A DNA stretch of 64,000 bases from JALZUE01 sp051251725 (GCA_051251725.1 JBPOFN010000002.1:169513-233512); one strand, 5' to 3'; positions 7,861 through 17,895 are shown, counted from the stretch's first letter. Numbers and translations are program-made. Notes: a model not told the origin generated them from the letters alone.

Positions 7861-10800
7861 TTATTTTTCCGTATTCTTCTGGGCGACACTTGTTTGAACA
7901 AAGTATTTTTCATGCCAGCGCTTCTTCATTTCTTTAACAAAAACCAAGTCTTGCTTGTTTGTTCTTGGTACGAACAGCAAAAAGCTATCCGCCGATTTTG
8001 GATAAACAGTAACGACAGTAAATTCATGGTCAGCGTCAGCAAAGTCGACCGTTATTTTACTAACGTCAGCAAAGGGTACTGAGTTTTTAACGAGCTGGTT
8101 AGCTTCATTAAACCAATAGGCAAAAACTCGGTTATCACTGTAACCTGCACCGTCATTTTTCATGCTTAAATAATCATCAGAATAAAATGAAATCAGTTTA
8201 TCTGGCCCTGCAATTAAGCCTTGTTGCTTTAAAAATTTAATATCGCTTGGTAATACTTTTTCAGCCGTAACAATTTGTTGATTAGGTAATAGATAAAACT
8301 GTTTGGCGAATAAAAAGCTCATACTAGGAATAAATAAAATCAGCAACAAACTATGATGAAAACACCAAGCGTTATGCTGATATTTTGTCGTTGTGGTCGC
8401 CATCGTTATTAGCTCTGGCGTTTGCAAAAGACTATTAAGATCAGTGCTTGCGCTAGCATTAGCAACATAATCTACCAAGGGAATATATAAAAAGCTGGTC
8501 GCAGCTAACGCCAGTAGCGCCAATTGATATTGTTGTAAGCTCAGCAGTATTATCGGTACTAAGTTTAAGACCGCAAAAATAGCGGCTAGCCATAACGGCG
8601 GTAACCGATTATTCAATGTTGATTTATTACTGTTATTTTTTAGCGCCTTAAACAATAAAAAATAACTTATTGATGAAAGGTATGCTCTAAATAGCGGCGT
8701 GATCGTTAAATTATCTTGCTGCTGTAACGCTTGCCAATTTCGATAAGCCCAATAACTTGGGTAAATACCTAAGCTTGTTATAGATAAGACGATAAATTTA
8801 AACGCCCCAACCGCATAAAAAGTACGCTGAGTGAATGCCGCTTTATTGTTAAGCCTTTGTTGGCTTAGCTTTTTTCGCCAGCTAACAATAAGTAAAATCA
8901 ATAAAAGTAGATAAATCACTAAGCCGAAATAAAACCAATAAAAAACCTGCTGATTTTTTTGATGTTTAACAGCGACTACTTTAGCAATTTCAGTAGCGCT
9001 ACGTTCAACATTTGCTGTAGTGTCAGGCTCAGATTCCGAGTTAGGTGCAGTAGTATTAGTTGCATTGGCCAAGTCATTTAAACGCGCTGAATTAATTTTA
9101 TCTTCACTAGCGAGGTTTTCAGACAACTTACTTTCTGCTGCTGTTGTTGCTAGGTTTTTATCAACTTCAGCTTTATTTTCTTTGGCTTTATCTGCGGCGG
9201 TTTCAATATCCTTTTGCAAGAGCTTATTAAAACTGTCTAATAAGCTTTCTTCAGGAAAACGCCTAATAATACCGTAATAAGCATTTTCTCTTACTTTGTC
9301 ACGTGCCGCTAAATACTGCTCAATTTTATCAAACGGAATATGGTCGGATTTAGCCGTATATTGAAAGCTTAAGGTCAGTTTATTATCTTTAAATACCACC
9401 GATGATTGATAAGAGAAATAATCGTTCTCTTGTGAAAATTCCGCGTCGTCAAAACTCCAGTCATCTTCTTGAAAATTTATTTCAATCACATTAATAATAT
9501 TATTCGGATATTTTAACGCCAGGGGATCATCGCGCACCACTTTGCTCGGTTTAAACAAGGCATTGCGTACTTCATTAGGATAAAATTCAATTTCATGGCC
9601 TTCACTTTCTTTCGACCAAATATCATCAATTAAATAAAATTCATGCAGTTTAACTTTGCCCGCTTGCTGATCTCGGCTGACAATCACATCGCCGGTTGAG
9701 CGTAATTTATTGTAAGTACCTTGATAATAGTTTTCATAACTTGCGGTGATTTCTTTAATGCCATCAGCGTCTAAGTCTTGCTCTTTATACATGGCTTGAT
9801 CGCCACTATATTCTGATAACACTGAAAACTTTATGGTTTTAGTAATATCTGAGACCAAGTGATATTTTTCAACTATTTTAGAGAAGGATTTTGGCGCTGT
9901 TTGTGCCATTGAGGTTAACTGACTTTGGCCTTTTTTTAAGATCAAACCATAACCATAATCTGGCTGATAAATGGTATCTAAAGCACCTTTTTGATAGCCC
10001 ATTGTTGGATCAAGCCAATAACGTTCTCCTGCCAACTCCAAGGTCACCATGACATGATTAAATAAATTAATCGCTGGCGGTAACTCTTTTAACAGCTTGG
10101 TATTTTGGGTATCAACCAACACCGGAAAAGCGTCAATGTGAAGCGCCGCTAATATTTCAATAAATAGCACGGCTTTGTCTTTGCAATCACCGTATCTTAA
10201 TTTAACGGTTTCAAATGCTGGCGTTGGTAGGTGCGAGTTAACGCCCATTTCCAAGCCGACATAACGAATTTCATTTTGCGCATAATTAAGCGCTAATCTT
10301 ATTTGCTCTTTGCTGTTAAGGGTTTGGACACGAATACCAGCGGCAATTTTTTCAATATCGGCATGAGGTTTACCAAACTGATAAAGCGGCAGTGCCCAGT
10401 TGACCACCGCGGCCCAATTTTTGGTTTCACTGAAAAACACCTGCCCATAAGGGTCATGCCAACTCGGTGATTGGCTGGCGATTTCTCGCGGCTTAGCTTT
10501 ATGTAAACTTACTGAGTATTCTTGATATTCACCTAGCGGGTTTACCGCCACCGTTGAGTTAAAATTACGTTTAGTCACATATAACGGATCATCTTTACCC
10601 CATAACACGCGAATAAATTGCCGCTGCACGGGGACCGACCAATTAACGTTTCTTTGATAAGCAAATAAGTTTTGATAAACAGGATTTGAGCCATAACGGC
10701 TATAGCTATAATCAAGACTGTCACCTTCGCGTAGATCATCGATTAAAATATTAACCGTCAGTTCACCGTGATAAAGCTGCTTTTTCAGATCGGTTTCGCT

Positions 10801-11301
10801 ATCAAAAACGGAAATTTTCGCCGTCGCTAATTTATCAATTTGTTGACCGTCGCGATGTAAAATCAGCTGGTGGATTACCAGCTTTTGATAACTAGGATCA
10901 TAAGCAAGGTTTAACTGCGAATTGGCATCAACCCCTGCTTTATTGACAAGGGTTTCGATATAACGGGCGTAATGCGCCTTTTCCTCTTGAGGCTCAACTT
11001 TAATTTGAGTATCTAATAAGCGATAATAAATGCCTTCTGATATTTCGCCTTTAGGGATCGCGTCAGTGAATGAAATATTACGGCGTCTAACCCAATCAGG
11101 TGTCGGCGCAATAATCACCTTTCGAGCTTGGCTGCCTGCCGCTTGCTGACTATTTACCGCAGGATTAATAACAGCCTCGGTATTATCCTGATTAGTAGCT
11201 TGAGCATTAGCGATTTGAAAACTAAAACAAAATCCTAAGGTGAAAAATAAAGATAACGCTGAAAAACCATGCCTAATTAAACGATTAATTCGATAACTCA
11301 A
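7861..11301 (-). CDS. DUF3857 and transglutaminase domain protein with C-terminal membrane region
   Basis: 1146 residues. A signal peptide (ending near IANAQA) is followed by a DUF3857 region (about 70-280), then a transglutaminase-like core with Cys in RYGDCKDKA, His in FNHVMVTLE and Asp in YWLDPT, the usual triad. After a low-complexity Ala/Glu/Asn linker (about 690-770) come several membrane segments starting at FYWFYFGLVIY. The start codon is TTG with an AAGGGA ribosome site; no ATG lies near it. DUF3857 transglutaminase proteins are common in Bacteroidetes and marine gammaproteobacteria, but their substrates are not established. Likely a periplasmic protease- or peptide-modifying enzyme tethered to the inner membrane. 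Confidence 0.75.
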   Translation of the reverse strand: MSYRINRLIRHGFSALSLFFTLGFCFSFQIANAQATNQDNTEAVINPAVNSQQAAGSQARKVIIAPTPDWVRRRNISFTDAIPKGEISEGIYYRLLDTQIKVEPQEEKAHYARYIETLVNKAGVDANSQLNLAYDPSYQKLVIHQLILHRDGQQIDKLATAKISVFDSETDLKKQLYHGELTVNILIDDLREGDSLDYSYSRYGSNPVYQNLFAYQRNVNWSVPVQRQFIRVLWGKDDPLYVTKRNFNSTVAVNPLGEYQEYSVSLHKAKPREIASQSPSWHDPYGQVFFSETKNWAAVVNWALPLYQFGKPHADIEKIAAGIRVQTLNSKEQIRLALNYAQNEIRYVGLEMGVNSHLPTPAFETVKLRYGDCKDKAVLFIEILAALHIDAFPVLVDTQNTKLLKELPPAINLFNHVMVTLELAGERYWLDPTMGYQKGALDTIYQPDYGYGLILKKGQSQLTSMAQTAPKSFSKIVEKYHLVSDITKTIKFSVLSEYSGDQAMYKEQDLDADGIKEITASYENYYQGTYNKLRSTGDVIVSRDQQAGKVKLHEFYLIDDIWSKESEGHEIEFYPNEVRNALFKPSKVVRDDPLALKYPNNIINVIEINFQEDDWSFDDAEFSQENDYFSYQSSVVFKDNKLTLSFQYTAKSDHIPFDKIEQYLAARDKVRENAYYGIIRRFPEESLLDSFNKLLQKDIETAADKAKENKAEVDKNLATTAAESKLSENLASEDKINSARLNDLANATNTTAPNSESEPDTTANVERSATEIAKVVAVKHQKNQQVFYWFYFGLVIYLLLLILLIVSWRKKLSQQRLNNKAAFTQRTFYAVGAFKFIVLSITSLGIYPSYWAYRNWQALQQQDNLTITPLFRAYLSSISYFLLFKALKNNSNKSTLNNRLPPLWLAAIFAVLNLVPIILLSLQQYQLALLALAATSFLYIPLVDYVANASASTDLNSLLQTPELITMATTTTKYQHNAWCFHHSLLLILFIPSMSFLFAKQFYLLPNQQIVTAEKVLPSDIKFLKQQGLIAGPDKLISFYSDDYLSMKNDGAGYSDNRVFAYWFNEANQLVKNSVPFADVSKITVDFADADHEFTVVTVYPKSADSFLLFVPRTNKQDLVFVKEMKKRWHEKYFVQTSVAQKNTEK

Positions 11302-11435
11302 AAAGAAAATCCCTTTAAAAAAATGTCGCCTGTTTCATCTATTCTCAAATTGTTCAGCCGCTAATTAACTGCGAGCTATTACCAAGCAGACTGACTCAAT
11401 AATAAATTCAAGCGTTAAAATAATCCGAACAACTA

Positions 11436-11699
11436 GGGGCTGTTGATCTTTCGCGGTTAAATTTTGTTCGAAATAAAACCGTTTTAATCGCGGCGAGCAG
11501 TGTGTAGCCTAGTCATTCTAAGCAAATACTGCTCAACAAAGAGTAAAACGTTTTTAGACGAATCCTTCGGACAGCGTTTGTAGGATATTTTTACGGCGTT
11601 ATCACCTTTTTATGTGGAATAACCACACGACAAAGGTTCTGCCTTGTATAAATACCCAACAAACTGCTGCAAAAATAATCTCGAAAGATCAACAGCCCC
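11436..11699. mobile_element. 264-bp MITE with 18-bp perfect terminal inverted repeats
   Basis: The left end GGGGCTGTTGATCTTTCG (11436-11453) is matched exactly by its reverse complement at 11682-11699. Flanking CTA occurs at 11433-11435 and 11700-11702 (readable as CTAG), a short target duplication. No reading frame spans the element. The GGG-CTGTTGA-type end and the CTAG-like target resemble IS5-superfamily elements, so a full-length partner elsewhere probably moves it. The family link is inferred from the ends alone. Confidence 0.85.
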
Positions 11700-11746
11700 C
11701 TAGTTAAATTTTAACAGTAAGTAAAATAGCTTTGCTCAAGCTGAGA

Positions 11747-12700
11747 TTATTTATTCACCAAAGGTACAACAAATTTAAATATCTCACCATAGATGATTTG
11801 AAATTGTTGATCGCTAAATCCTAAATGCCGACCTTTAGCTAATGTCACTAACTTATTGGCAACGCCCGCTTTTGTTAATTTTTCATGTAAAGCGATAGAC
11901 TGTTCAATCGGCACCACTTGATCGGCATCGCCATGAATACTAATAACCGCGGGCGAATTTTTACTGACATAATTAATCGGGGAGTAGTGAGCAACTAACT
12001 TTGTAAACATCACCTCATTACCCGCCCATAATTTCGGATAATTCCAGCCATTGCGCGCAACAAAATAATCTGACAACTTAGCAATATCGGCAATGCCAAA
12101 CCAATTTACTATTGCCTTAACATTTAACTTATCACCAACATATTGTTCATGTTTTGGCTGCTTATTAACAAGCCCAGCTAATAAGGCTAAATGGCCACCG
12201 GCAGAATCACCAGAAACAACAATATTATGACGGTCAATGGCATATTCATCGGCGTGCTGTGCCAACCACTGGAGTGCTAATAATACGTCATCTGCCGCTT
12301 GTGGCGCGGTCCCGCCGCCAACGCGATATTCGACATTAACAACATTCCAACCTTTTTGCAGATAATGCATTAATGACCATAAAGCCGACTCTTTCACGCC
12401 GCCATGCCAAGCGCCGCCGTGAATATAAATTAACGTCGGCTTAGCTTGAGTGTCCGTGACAAAATACTTTGGTGGTCCTTGCCACTGCCCCTGACGATAA
12501 ATATCAAGTTTTTGCCGAGCTAAATCGCCATAAGCAATGTTGTTGGTTGCATTAAAACGCTGCGCCCAAAAGCTATTTTCACTCGCGGCTAACACTTGCG
12601 TATTGGGCTGCTCAACGGCCACCGCTTGCAAAGTGCAACCGGCGCTGATAATAAATAATCGCAACAATACCCATGGCGATAATAGTGAATTAACTTTCAT
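11747..12700 (-). CDS. exported alpha/beta hydrolase (HSL/carboxylesterase type)
   Basis: 317 residues with a signal peptide (about 1-28). The oxyanion motif HGGAWHGG, nucleophile elbow GDSAGG (Ser), acid in HGDADQVVP and final His in KGRHLGF give a complete catalytic triad of the hormone-sensitive-lipase/BD-FAE-like esterases. It probably hydrolyses short esters in the periplasm. It stands alone between the MITE and a divergent metalloprotease gene. The substrate is unknown; deacetylation of a glycan is possible given nearby polysaccharide genes. Confidence 0.85.
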   Translation of the reverse strand: MKVNSLLSPWVLLRLFIISAGCTLQAVAVEQPNTQVLAASENSFWAQRFNATNNIAYGDLARQKLDIYRQGQWQGPPKYFVTDTQAKPTLIYIHGGAWHGGVKESALWSLMHYLQKGWNVVNVEYRVGGGTAPQAADDVLLALQWLAQHADEYAIDRHNIVVSGDSAGGHLALLAGLVNKQPKHEQYVGDKLNVKAIVNWFGIADIAKLSDYFVARNGWNYPKLWAGNEVMFTKLVAHYSPINYVSKNSPAVISIHGDADQVVPIEQSIALHEKLTKAGVANKLVTLAKGRHLGFSDQQFQIIYGEIFKFVVPLVNK

Positions 12701-12935
12701 CTTATATAATTCTATACTTTTATATTTAAACCAATATTACTGTTATTCAATAACAATGTCTCTGGTGTCCGTCAGTTTTTAAAATTATACCCGCATCAAA
12801 ACTTTGTAACACTTAAAGTCGATTATTCAGTGGTTTGAATAAATAGATTAGGCTAAGCTCATTGCTTATCTGATTAATTAAACCAGTGAAATAAAATGAC
12901 TTTTCACAAAAATAAAAAAATCAAAGGACTGTTTA

Positions 12936-15839
12936 ATGAAAAAAACGCTTACCCAACTATCACTTGTTATTCCTATTACTTTACTCAGTTATGGCTGCAA
13001 TACTGCGCCGAACATAACAACTGATAACTTCAGCGAAAACAGCTCTGTGCAAACACTCGCCAAATTCACCGGCCAAGTCCCTGTTGATCCAAATGTCATC
13101 AAAGGCGAGCTTGCCAATGGCATCAAATACCTTATTCGTAAAAACAGCAAACCTGAAAAACGCGCTGAAATTCGCTTAGTCATTAACGCCGGCTCAGTAT
13201 TAGAAGATGAAAGCCAGTTAGGTTTTGCTCATTTTGCCGAACATATGGCCTTTAACGGCACCGAAGACTTTAAGAAACAAGAAATTATTGAATACGTACA
13301 ATCAATCGGTATGAAGTTTGGTGCACATTTAAATGCTCATACTTCTTTTGATGAAACGGTTTATAAACTGCAAATACCAACCGATGATAAAAAAACCTTA
13401 GAAAAAGGCATTCATATTCTAGAAAACTGGGCTCATAAAATCAGTTTTGAACCAGAAGAAATCGATAAAGAACGCGGCGTAGTTATCGAAGAAATGCGCA
13501 CCCGCCAAGGTGCCAACACCCGCGTCATGTACAAACAATTACCGGTATTATTTAAAGACAGTCAATATGCCAAGCGCTTGCCTATTGGCACACAAGAAAT
13601 ACTTGCTAGCGGTAAACACGAAGATCTTATTCGCTTTTATAAAGACTGGTATCGCCCTGAGTTAATGTCATTAATTGCCGTAGGTGATTTTGAGCCTGCT
13701 GAAGTAAAAGCGCTATTTGAACAATATTTTGCCAATATTAAAGCCGCTAAGGCCAATCCGCCAGCCCGCACCAACTTTACCATTGCCAATAATGTTAAAC
13801 CTTATATTAGTATTGAAACCGATCCTGAATTAGTACGAACCATAGTGAATATTCAGGTGAAACAACCATTATTTGAACCGCATAATTACCAAGAAAGCCG
13901 CGAAGCGTTAAAACATCAGCTTTTTATTGGCATGCTAAACAGCCGTTATAACGATTATATTTTAAAACCTGATGCGACAGTAATTGGCGGCGGCGGACAT
14001 TTTAGTCGTTCATTTGGCGATAAAAGTATGTTTTCTATCGGCGCAGCTGTTAAACCAGGACAAGCAAAAGACGCTTTAGCGTTTTTATTAACGGAAGTGA
14101 ATCGCACAATTCAGCATGGTTTTAGTGAATCAGAATTTACGCGCCAAAAAGCAGCGATCACCAATCGCTTTGAAAAAATGGCCAAAGAAGCCAACAACTT
14201 AGAATCAAGAAGTTTAGCGGCTGAATATGTTCGTCATTTTATGAAAAATGAAAATATTCCAGGTGTAATCCACGAAAATGAAATAACACAACATTTTATC
14301 CCGACTATTACTTTGGCTGAGGTTAATGCTATTGGTCAGCAATGGTTAACCAAAGAAAATCGTTTGATTGCTATTTATGGCCCTGACTCAGAAAAAGAAA
14401 ATTTACCCACCAGCGAAGAAGTGATTTCAATTTGGCACGATATTGACCAGCAAAAGTTAAGTGCATACCAAGACGTAAAAATAGCTGAGCAGCTAATGTC
14501 ACCGCCAACTCAAATTGGCGCTGTCGTCGAAAAAACTTATGACGATGCTTTAGACTTTCATACTTGGACTTTAAGTAACGGCGTAAAAGTTTTATTAAAA
14601 CAAACCGACTTTAAAGAAGACGCGATTGAATTTTCAGCCCGTAGTAAAGGCGGCTTTTCATTAGCCAATGATGACACCTTAAAACAAATTTTATTTGCCC
14701 CATATATTACCCAAATGATGGGCGTTAGTGAGCTAAGTGCCAGCGACTTCAATAAATATATGCAAGGTAAGTCGTTTAAACTCTCGGCAAAAATTAATGA
14801 TCGTCACCAAAGTTTAACTGGCAATAGCTCGGTTAAAGACCTTGAAGACTTTATGCAGCTATTACACTTAAGATTTCAAAAACCGCGACACGATCAAGCG
14901 GCCTTTGATACCTTTATTGCCCGTGCTACTCCTTATTATGAAAACAGCTTAAATAGTCCACAAGGTGTGTTTAATGAAGCGATACGTGTAAAACAACATG
15001 CCAATAACCCTCGTTCAGTAAAAATGGATGCAGCAGCGATTAAAGGACATAATTTAGCTAGCTCACTGGCGTTTTTTCATCAACGTTTTGCCAATGCCAA
15101 AAACTTTAATTTCATTTTTGTCGGTAATATCGAGTTAGATAAAATGGAAACTTTATTAGCAACTTATGTCGCAACCTTACCGACAGTTGCTGCAAAAGAA
15201 ACATGGAAAAAACGACCTGATCTTAGAAACAAAGGGAAATTATCGCTAACGGTAGAAAAAGGCCTAGAGCCGAAAGCAAATGTTGTGATCAAGCTATTTG
15301 GTGACAGCCAATGGTCACATCAAGAAGTGCGTAAATTTAAAACCCTAAAAAACGTGTTAAACACGATTTTAAGAGAACGTATTCGTGAAGAAAAAAGTGG
15401 TGTCTATGGCGTTCGAGTAGGCGGAAATTTTTCTAAAGACGACAACCAATACAACTTAAGCATTTCATTTAGCTGTGATCCGCTGCGCGCAGAGGAGCTG
15501 ACCTTAGAAATTCAAAAAATATTTGAAGAGCTAAAAACTGACATAGTCGACGCTAAATACGTTAACAACTATATCGAGCAAGAGTTAAAGTCACGCGAAA
15601 TAAAAATGAAGCAAAATGGCTTTTGGCGTGACCATTTAACTTGGCTTGCTGAGCCTGATAATCAAACTTTGAGTTTTACAGCTAGTGACGAATTATTAAA
15701 ATCAATGTCGGCTGAGCAAGTGCAAATGTCAGCCAAACATTATTTAAATTTAGCTGACAGCTTGGTCGCCACACTACTGCCAGAAGTAGAGGCGCTGGCT
15801 GATGCCGAGCATAACAACGAGGCCAACATAATAGAGTAG
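12936..15839 (+). CDS. M16 family zinc metallopeptidase, lipoprotein (pitrilysin/insulinase)
   Basis: 967 residues. The N-terminus carries a lipobox-like SYGC. The inverted zinc motif HFAEH (His99 to His103) and the downstream third-ligand region ERGVVIEEMR define the active M16 half; the C-terminal half lacks the zinc motif, the standard two-domain layout. It is expected to degrade peptides in the periplasm or at the outer membrane. An AAGGA site precedes the ATG. It is followed by a strong hairpin terminator, so it is probably monocistronic. Confidence 0.9.
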   Translation: MKKTLTQLSLVIPITLLSYGCNTAPNITTDNFSENSSVQTLAKFTGQVPVDPNVIKGELANGIKYLIRKNSKPEKRAEIRLVINAGSVLEDESQLGFAHFAEHMAFNGTEDFKKQEIIEYVQSIGMKFGAHLNAHTSFDETVYKLQIPTDDKKTLEKGIHILENWAHKISFEPEEIDKERGVVIEEMRTRQGANTRVMYKQLPVLFKDSQYAKRLPIGTQEILASGKHEDLIRFYKDWYRPELMSLIAVGDFEPAEVKALFEQYFANIKAAKANPPARTNFTIANNVKPYISIETDPELVRTIVNIQVKQPLFEPHNYQESREALKHQLFIGMLNSRYNDYILKPDATVIGGGGHFSRSFGDKSMFSIGAAVKPGQAKDALAFLLTEVNRTIQHGFSESEFTRQKAAITNRFEKMAKEANNLESRSLAAEYVRHFMKNENIPGVIHENEITQHFIPTITLAEVNAIGQQWLTKENRLIAIYGPDSEKENLPTSEEVISIWHDIDQQKLSAYQDVKIAEQLMSPPTQIGAVVEKTYDDALDFHTWTLSNGVKVLLKQTDFKEDAIEFSARSKGGFSLANDDTLKQILFAPYITQMMGVSELSASDFNKYMQGKSFKLSAKINDRHQSLTGNSSVKDLEDFMQLLHLRFQKPRHDQAAFDTFIARATPYYENSLNSPQGVFNEAIRVKQHANNPRSVKMDAAAIKGHNLASSLAFFHQRFANAKNFNFIFVGNIELDKMETLLATYVATLPTVAAKETWKKRPDLRNKGKLSLTVEKGLEPKANVVIKLFGDSQWSHQEVRKFKTLKNVLNTILRERIREEKSGVYGVRVGGNFSKDDNQYNLSISFSCDPLRAEELTLEIQKIFEELKTDIVDAKYVNNYIEQELKSREIKMKQNGFWRDHLTWLAEPDNQTLSFTASDELLKSMSAEQVQMSAKHYLNLADSLVATLLPEVEALADAEHNNEANIIE

Positions 15840-15880
15840 CTAACCGCAAAAATATAATTTAAGCTAAGCAAATTAAAAAG

Positions 15881-15914
15881 CGCATTTAAGTTAAAACTTA
15901 AATGCGATTTTTTG
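15881..15914 (+). terminator. Rho-independent terminator of the M16 peptidase
   Basis: CGCATTTAAGTT at 15881-15892 pairs with AACTTAAATGCG at 15895-15906, followed by ATTTTTTG. It begins about 40 bases after the stop codon. The A-run on the other side makes it potentially bidirectional. Confidence 0.85.
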
Positions 15915-16122
15915 TGTTAATGTCATCACTACCGAATGCTTGGCAATTAAATCAAGATATTGATGAAAATGCCGTTTTTAGCTGACAAAAAGCATCATTA
16001 ATGCGCAAAAGTGTCAATATCTAGCGTTAAATAAAATTTTTTATTGTAAAAAAGGCCGGTTTTTAGCTACTCTTAGCATCCATTTTTAAGCCCTCTGTGG
16101 GCATCAGGTATTTATTACAAAT

Positions 16123-16497
16123 ATGGCTTCTCGAATTAGTATTATAGAAAGTTTAGAAATAATTAAAGTATTATATACTGGGCATGTTTCACTTGATGAA
16201 AGGGTGAATATTCTTCATGAAATTTGTACTGACTATCATCGTAAATTTCCGCAATTAAAAGTATTAATTGATGCGAGAAAAGTTACCCAAGCGATGACAC
16301 AAGCCGAGCAGCTTGTTTTTGGTACTTATGTTGCTTCAAGAGATGAAATGCGTAAAGCGTTAGTGGCGGTCATCGTCAATCCCGGTCAAATAATTAATGA
16401 CATGGCTATCAGTGAGTCAAGTAAACTTGGCCACAAAGTTAACCTCTTTAATAGTGAAGACGATGCGCTAGCTTGGTTAGCCAGTGCAACTATTTAA
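16123..16497 (+). CDS. small STAS/SpoIIAA-like protein
   Basis: 124 residues, soluble, no signal peptide. The alternating strand/helix pattern (VLYTGHVSLDERVN, LKVLIDARKVTQAM, KALVAVIVNP, HKVNLFNSEDDALAWL) fits the SpoIIAA-like/STAS_2 fold seen in many small marine proteins, often preceding or following regulators. Function is not known. The ribosome site is weak. It is flanked by terminators on both sides, so it has its own transcription unit. The fold call is from sequence pattern only. Confidence 0.6.
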   Translation: MASRISIIESLEIIKVLYTGHVSLDERVNILHEICTDYHRKFPQLKVLIDARKVTQAMTQAEQLVFGTYVASRDEMRKALVAVIVNPGQIINDMAISESSKLGHKVNLFNSEDDALAWLASATI

Positions 16498-16520
16498 CTG
16501 TTTTAGATTATTAAACCATT

Positions 16521-16559
16521 ACTCAAGTAGGTGCGAACATGCACTTACTTGAGTTTTGC
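16521..16559 (+). terminator. Rho-independent terminator after the STAS-like gene
   Basis: ACTCAAGTAGGTGC (16521-16534) pairs with GCACTTACTTGAGT (16541-16554), loop GAACAT, then TTTTG. One base pair is imperfect. It lies about 25 bases after the stop. Confidence 0.85.
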
Positions 16560-16840
16560 TTACTGTCCATCGTCGTATCCTACTAACAGACACCAAAACT
16601 TTAAGTAAAAAAGCCAGTGACTGCCTAGCCCGATTTATTAACGAGTCAACTAACCCTTTTTATAAAACCCACACAATATCGTCTATTTCACCAAATATTA
16701 GTTTTCCTTGTTATACATCAAAAAAACAAAAATATAACCAACTGATTAATATACTATATTATATTTGGAATGACTTTTGCTCATTTAGCTAAGAGCCTCG
16801 GCGAATCAAACAACTTTTCAAAAAATATAGGGTATTTATC
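16560..16840. other. intergenic region without a supported gene
   Basis: A 78-codon frame (16556-16792) is open here, but it starts inside the terminator and has no recognisable domain. The AT-rich end probably holds the promoter of the following small membrane-protein gene. Confidence 0.4.
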
Positions 16841-17107
16841 ATGGAAATTAATCTTTGGGTCTTTTTAACTAGCGGCGTAATTTTTGGCGTACCTTTGGTC
16901 ATTGTTGCGGCATTACTTGGTAACAAAACGAAAATGAAAATGTTAGAAATAGAAGCGCTAAAAATACAAAAAGCAAATTTAACCGCTGAAGTTGAGGACG
17001 CTGTCGATAGAAAGTTAGCCGCTCAGCTAACCCGCATTGAAATATTAGAAGCGATAGTTACCGATAAAAACTATGAGCTTAATGACAAAATCAGCAAGCT
17101 TAAATAA
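16841..17107 (+). CDS. small PspB-like membrane protein
   Basis: 88 residues: one N-terminal membrane helix (about 5-27), a basic stop-transfer (NKTKMKM), then a long amphipathic coiled-coil helix. The tail RIEILEAIVTDKNYEL matches the tail of the genuine PspB at 43014-43241 (RIKTLEAILDAETPHW), with the same helix-then-coil layout. PspB helps activate the phage-shock response by binding PspA. This paralog lies 26 kb from the psp operon beside a drug-efflux regulator, so its partner is unknown. The PspB relationship is read by eye over about 16 residues. Confidence 0.6.
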   Translation: MEINLWVFLTSGVIFGVPLVIVAALLGNKTKMKMLEIEALKIQKANLTAEVEDAVDRKLAAQLTRIEILEAIVTDKNYELNDKISKLK

Positions 17108-17259
17108 TTAAGGTATTAAAAACACATGCAAATAATCGAATAAACAACCTCAGATCGGGATAAATATTGTTTGTGCGCTCAAAACAGCAAGCAAAGGCAG
17201 TCAAAGAAATAATTAAAGCACTGCCGCGCTGCTACCTATAATACACCGACAATATATTA

Positions 17260-17895
17260 TTAACTCATTCTTAAGTGTGGGCTGTTTTCAAGCATAAAAA
17301 AGAAATTATCAACGAGCGAAATATGCATCTCAGCCAAATCAAAACTCTCTGGCATAAACAACCAATTATTCACAATACCGGCAAAAAAAGCATGTTTTGC
17401 AATAGCGGCTTTTTTTACATCTAAATTTTCAGGTAATTGTTTTTTCGCCACCGCATTACTAAAGCCACGCATAATTCGGTCGGTACAGTCTAAATAGGCC
17501 TGTTTTTGCCTTAGTTCTAATTCTTCGGCTTCACCATTTTGCTCAAACTTATGAAACAAAATAGAAAACACCCTTAAACGCTGTTTATCTTCCGTTAGCT
17601 GTTTTAAAAATGAATAAGAGAATTGCTTTAATTTTCCGATCGGATCCGCTTCATTATCATCAGCTGCCGCTTCACCTAAGCTATCGAGGGGTAATTTTAC
17701 CCGTTCAACCATAGCAACAAATAAATCTACTTTATTCTTAAAATGCCAATAGATTGCACCACGAGTCATGCCCGCTTCGCCTGCAACATCCATTAATGTT
17801 GTTTGTGAATACCCTTTAGTAAAAAAAACTGTTTCCGCCGCATCTAACAACATACTTCTTGTTTCGGCTGTTTCTTCTTTTGTTTTTCTAACCAT
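17260..17895 (-). CDS. TetR/AcrR-family repressor of the adjacent RND efflux operon
   Basis: About 211 residues from the ATG giving MVRKTKEET, the usual opening of AcrR-type repressors; an ATG five codons upstream (17910) is also possible and neither has a strong ribosome site. The N-terminal helix-turn-helix (TTLMDVAGEAGMTRGAIYWHF, with conserved YWHFKNK) is followed by a ligand-binding domain of normal length. It is divergent from the efflux operon and a palindrome resembling the AcrR operator lies between them, so it very probably represses that operon until it binds a drug. Confidence 0.9.
   Translation of the reverse strand: MVRKTKEETAETRSMLLDAAETVFFTKGYSQTTLMDVAGEAGMTRGAIYWHFKNKVDLFVAMVERVKLPLDSLGEAAADDNEADPIGKLKQFSYSFLKQLTEDKQRLRVFSILFHKFEQNGEAEELELRQKQAYLDCTDRIMRGFSNAVAKKQLPENLDVKKAAIAKHAFFAGIVNNWLFMPESFDLAEMHISLVDNFFFMLENSPHLRMS

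Noticed and set aside
16556..16792. 78-codon open frame after the STAS-like gene
   Set aside because: It starts within the terminator hairpin and has no ribosome site or domain. AT-rich sequence without coding bias.
17108..17259. Heptamer array at the fourth convergent junction
   Set aside because: I looked for CTTCNAG units here and found none; only a weak GGCAGT/ACTGCC pairing is present.
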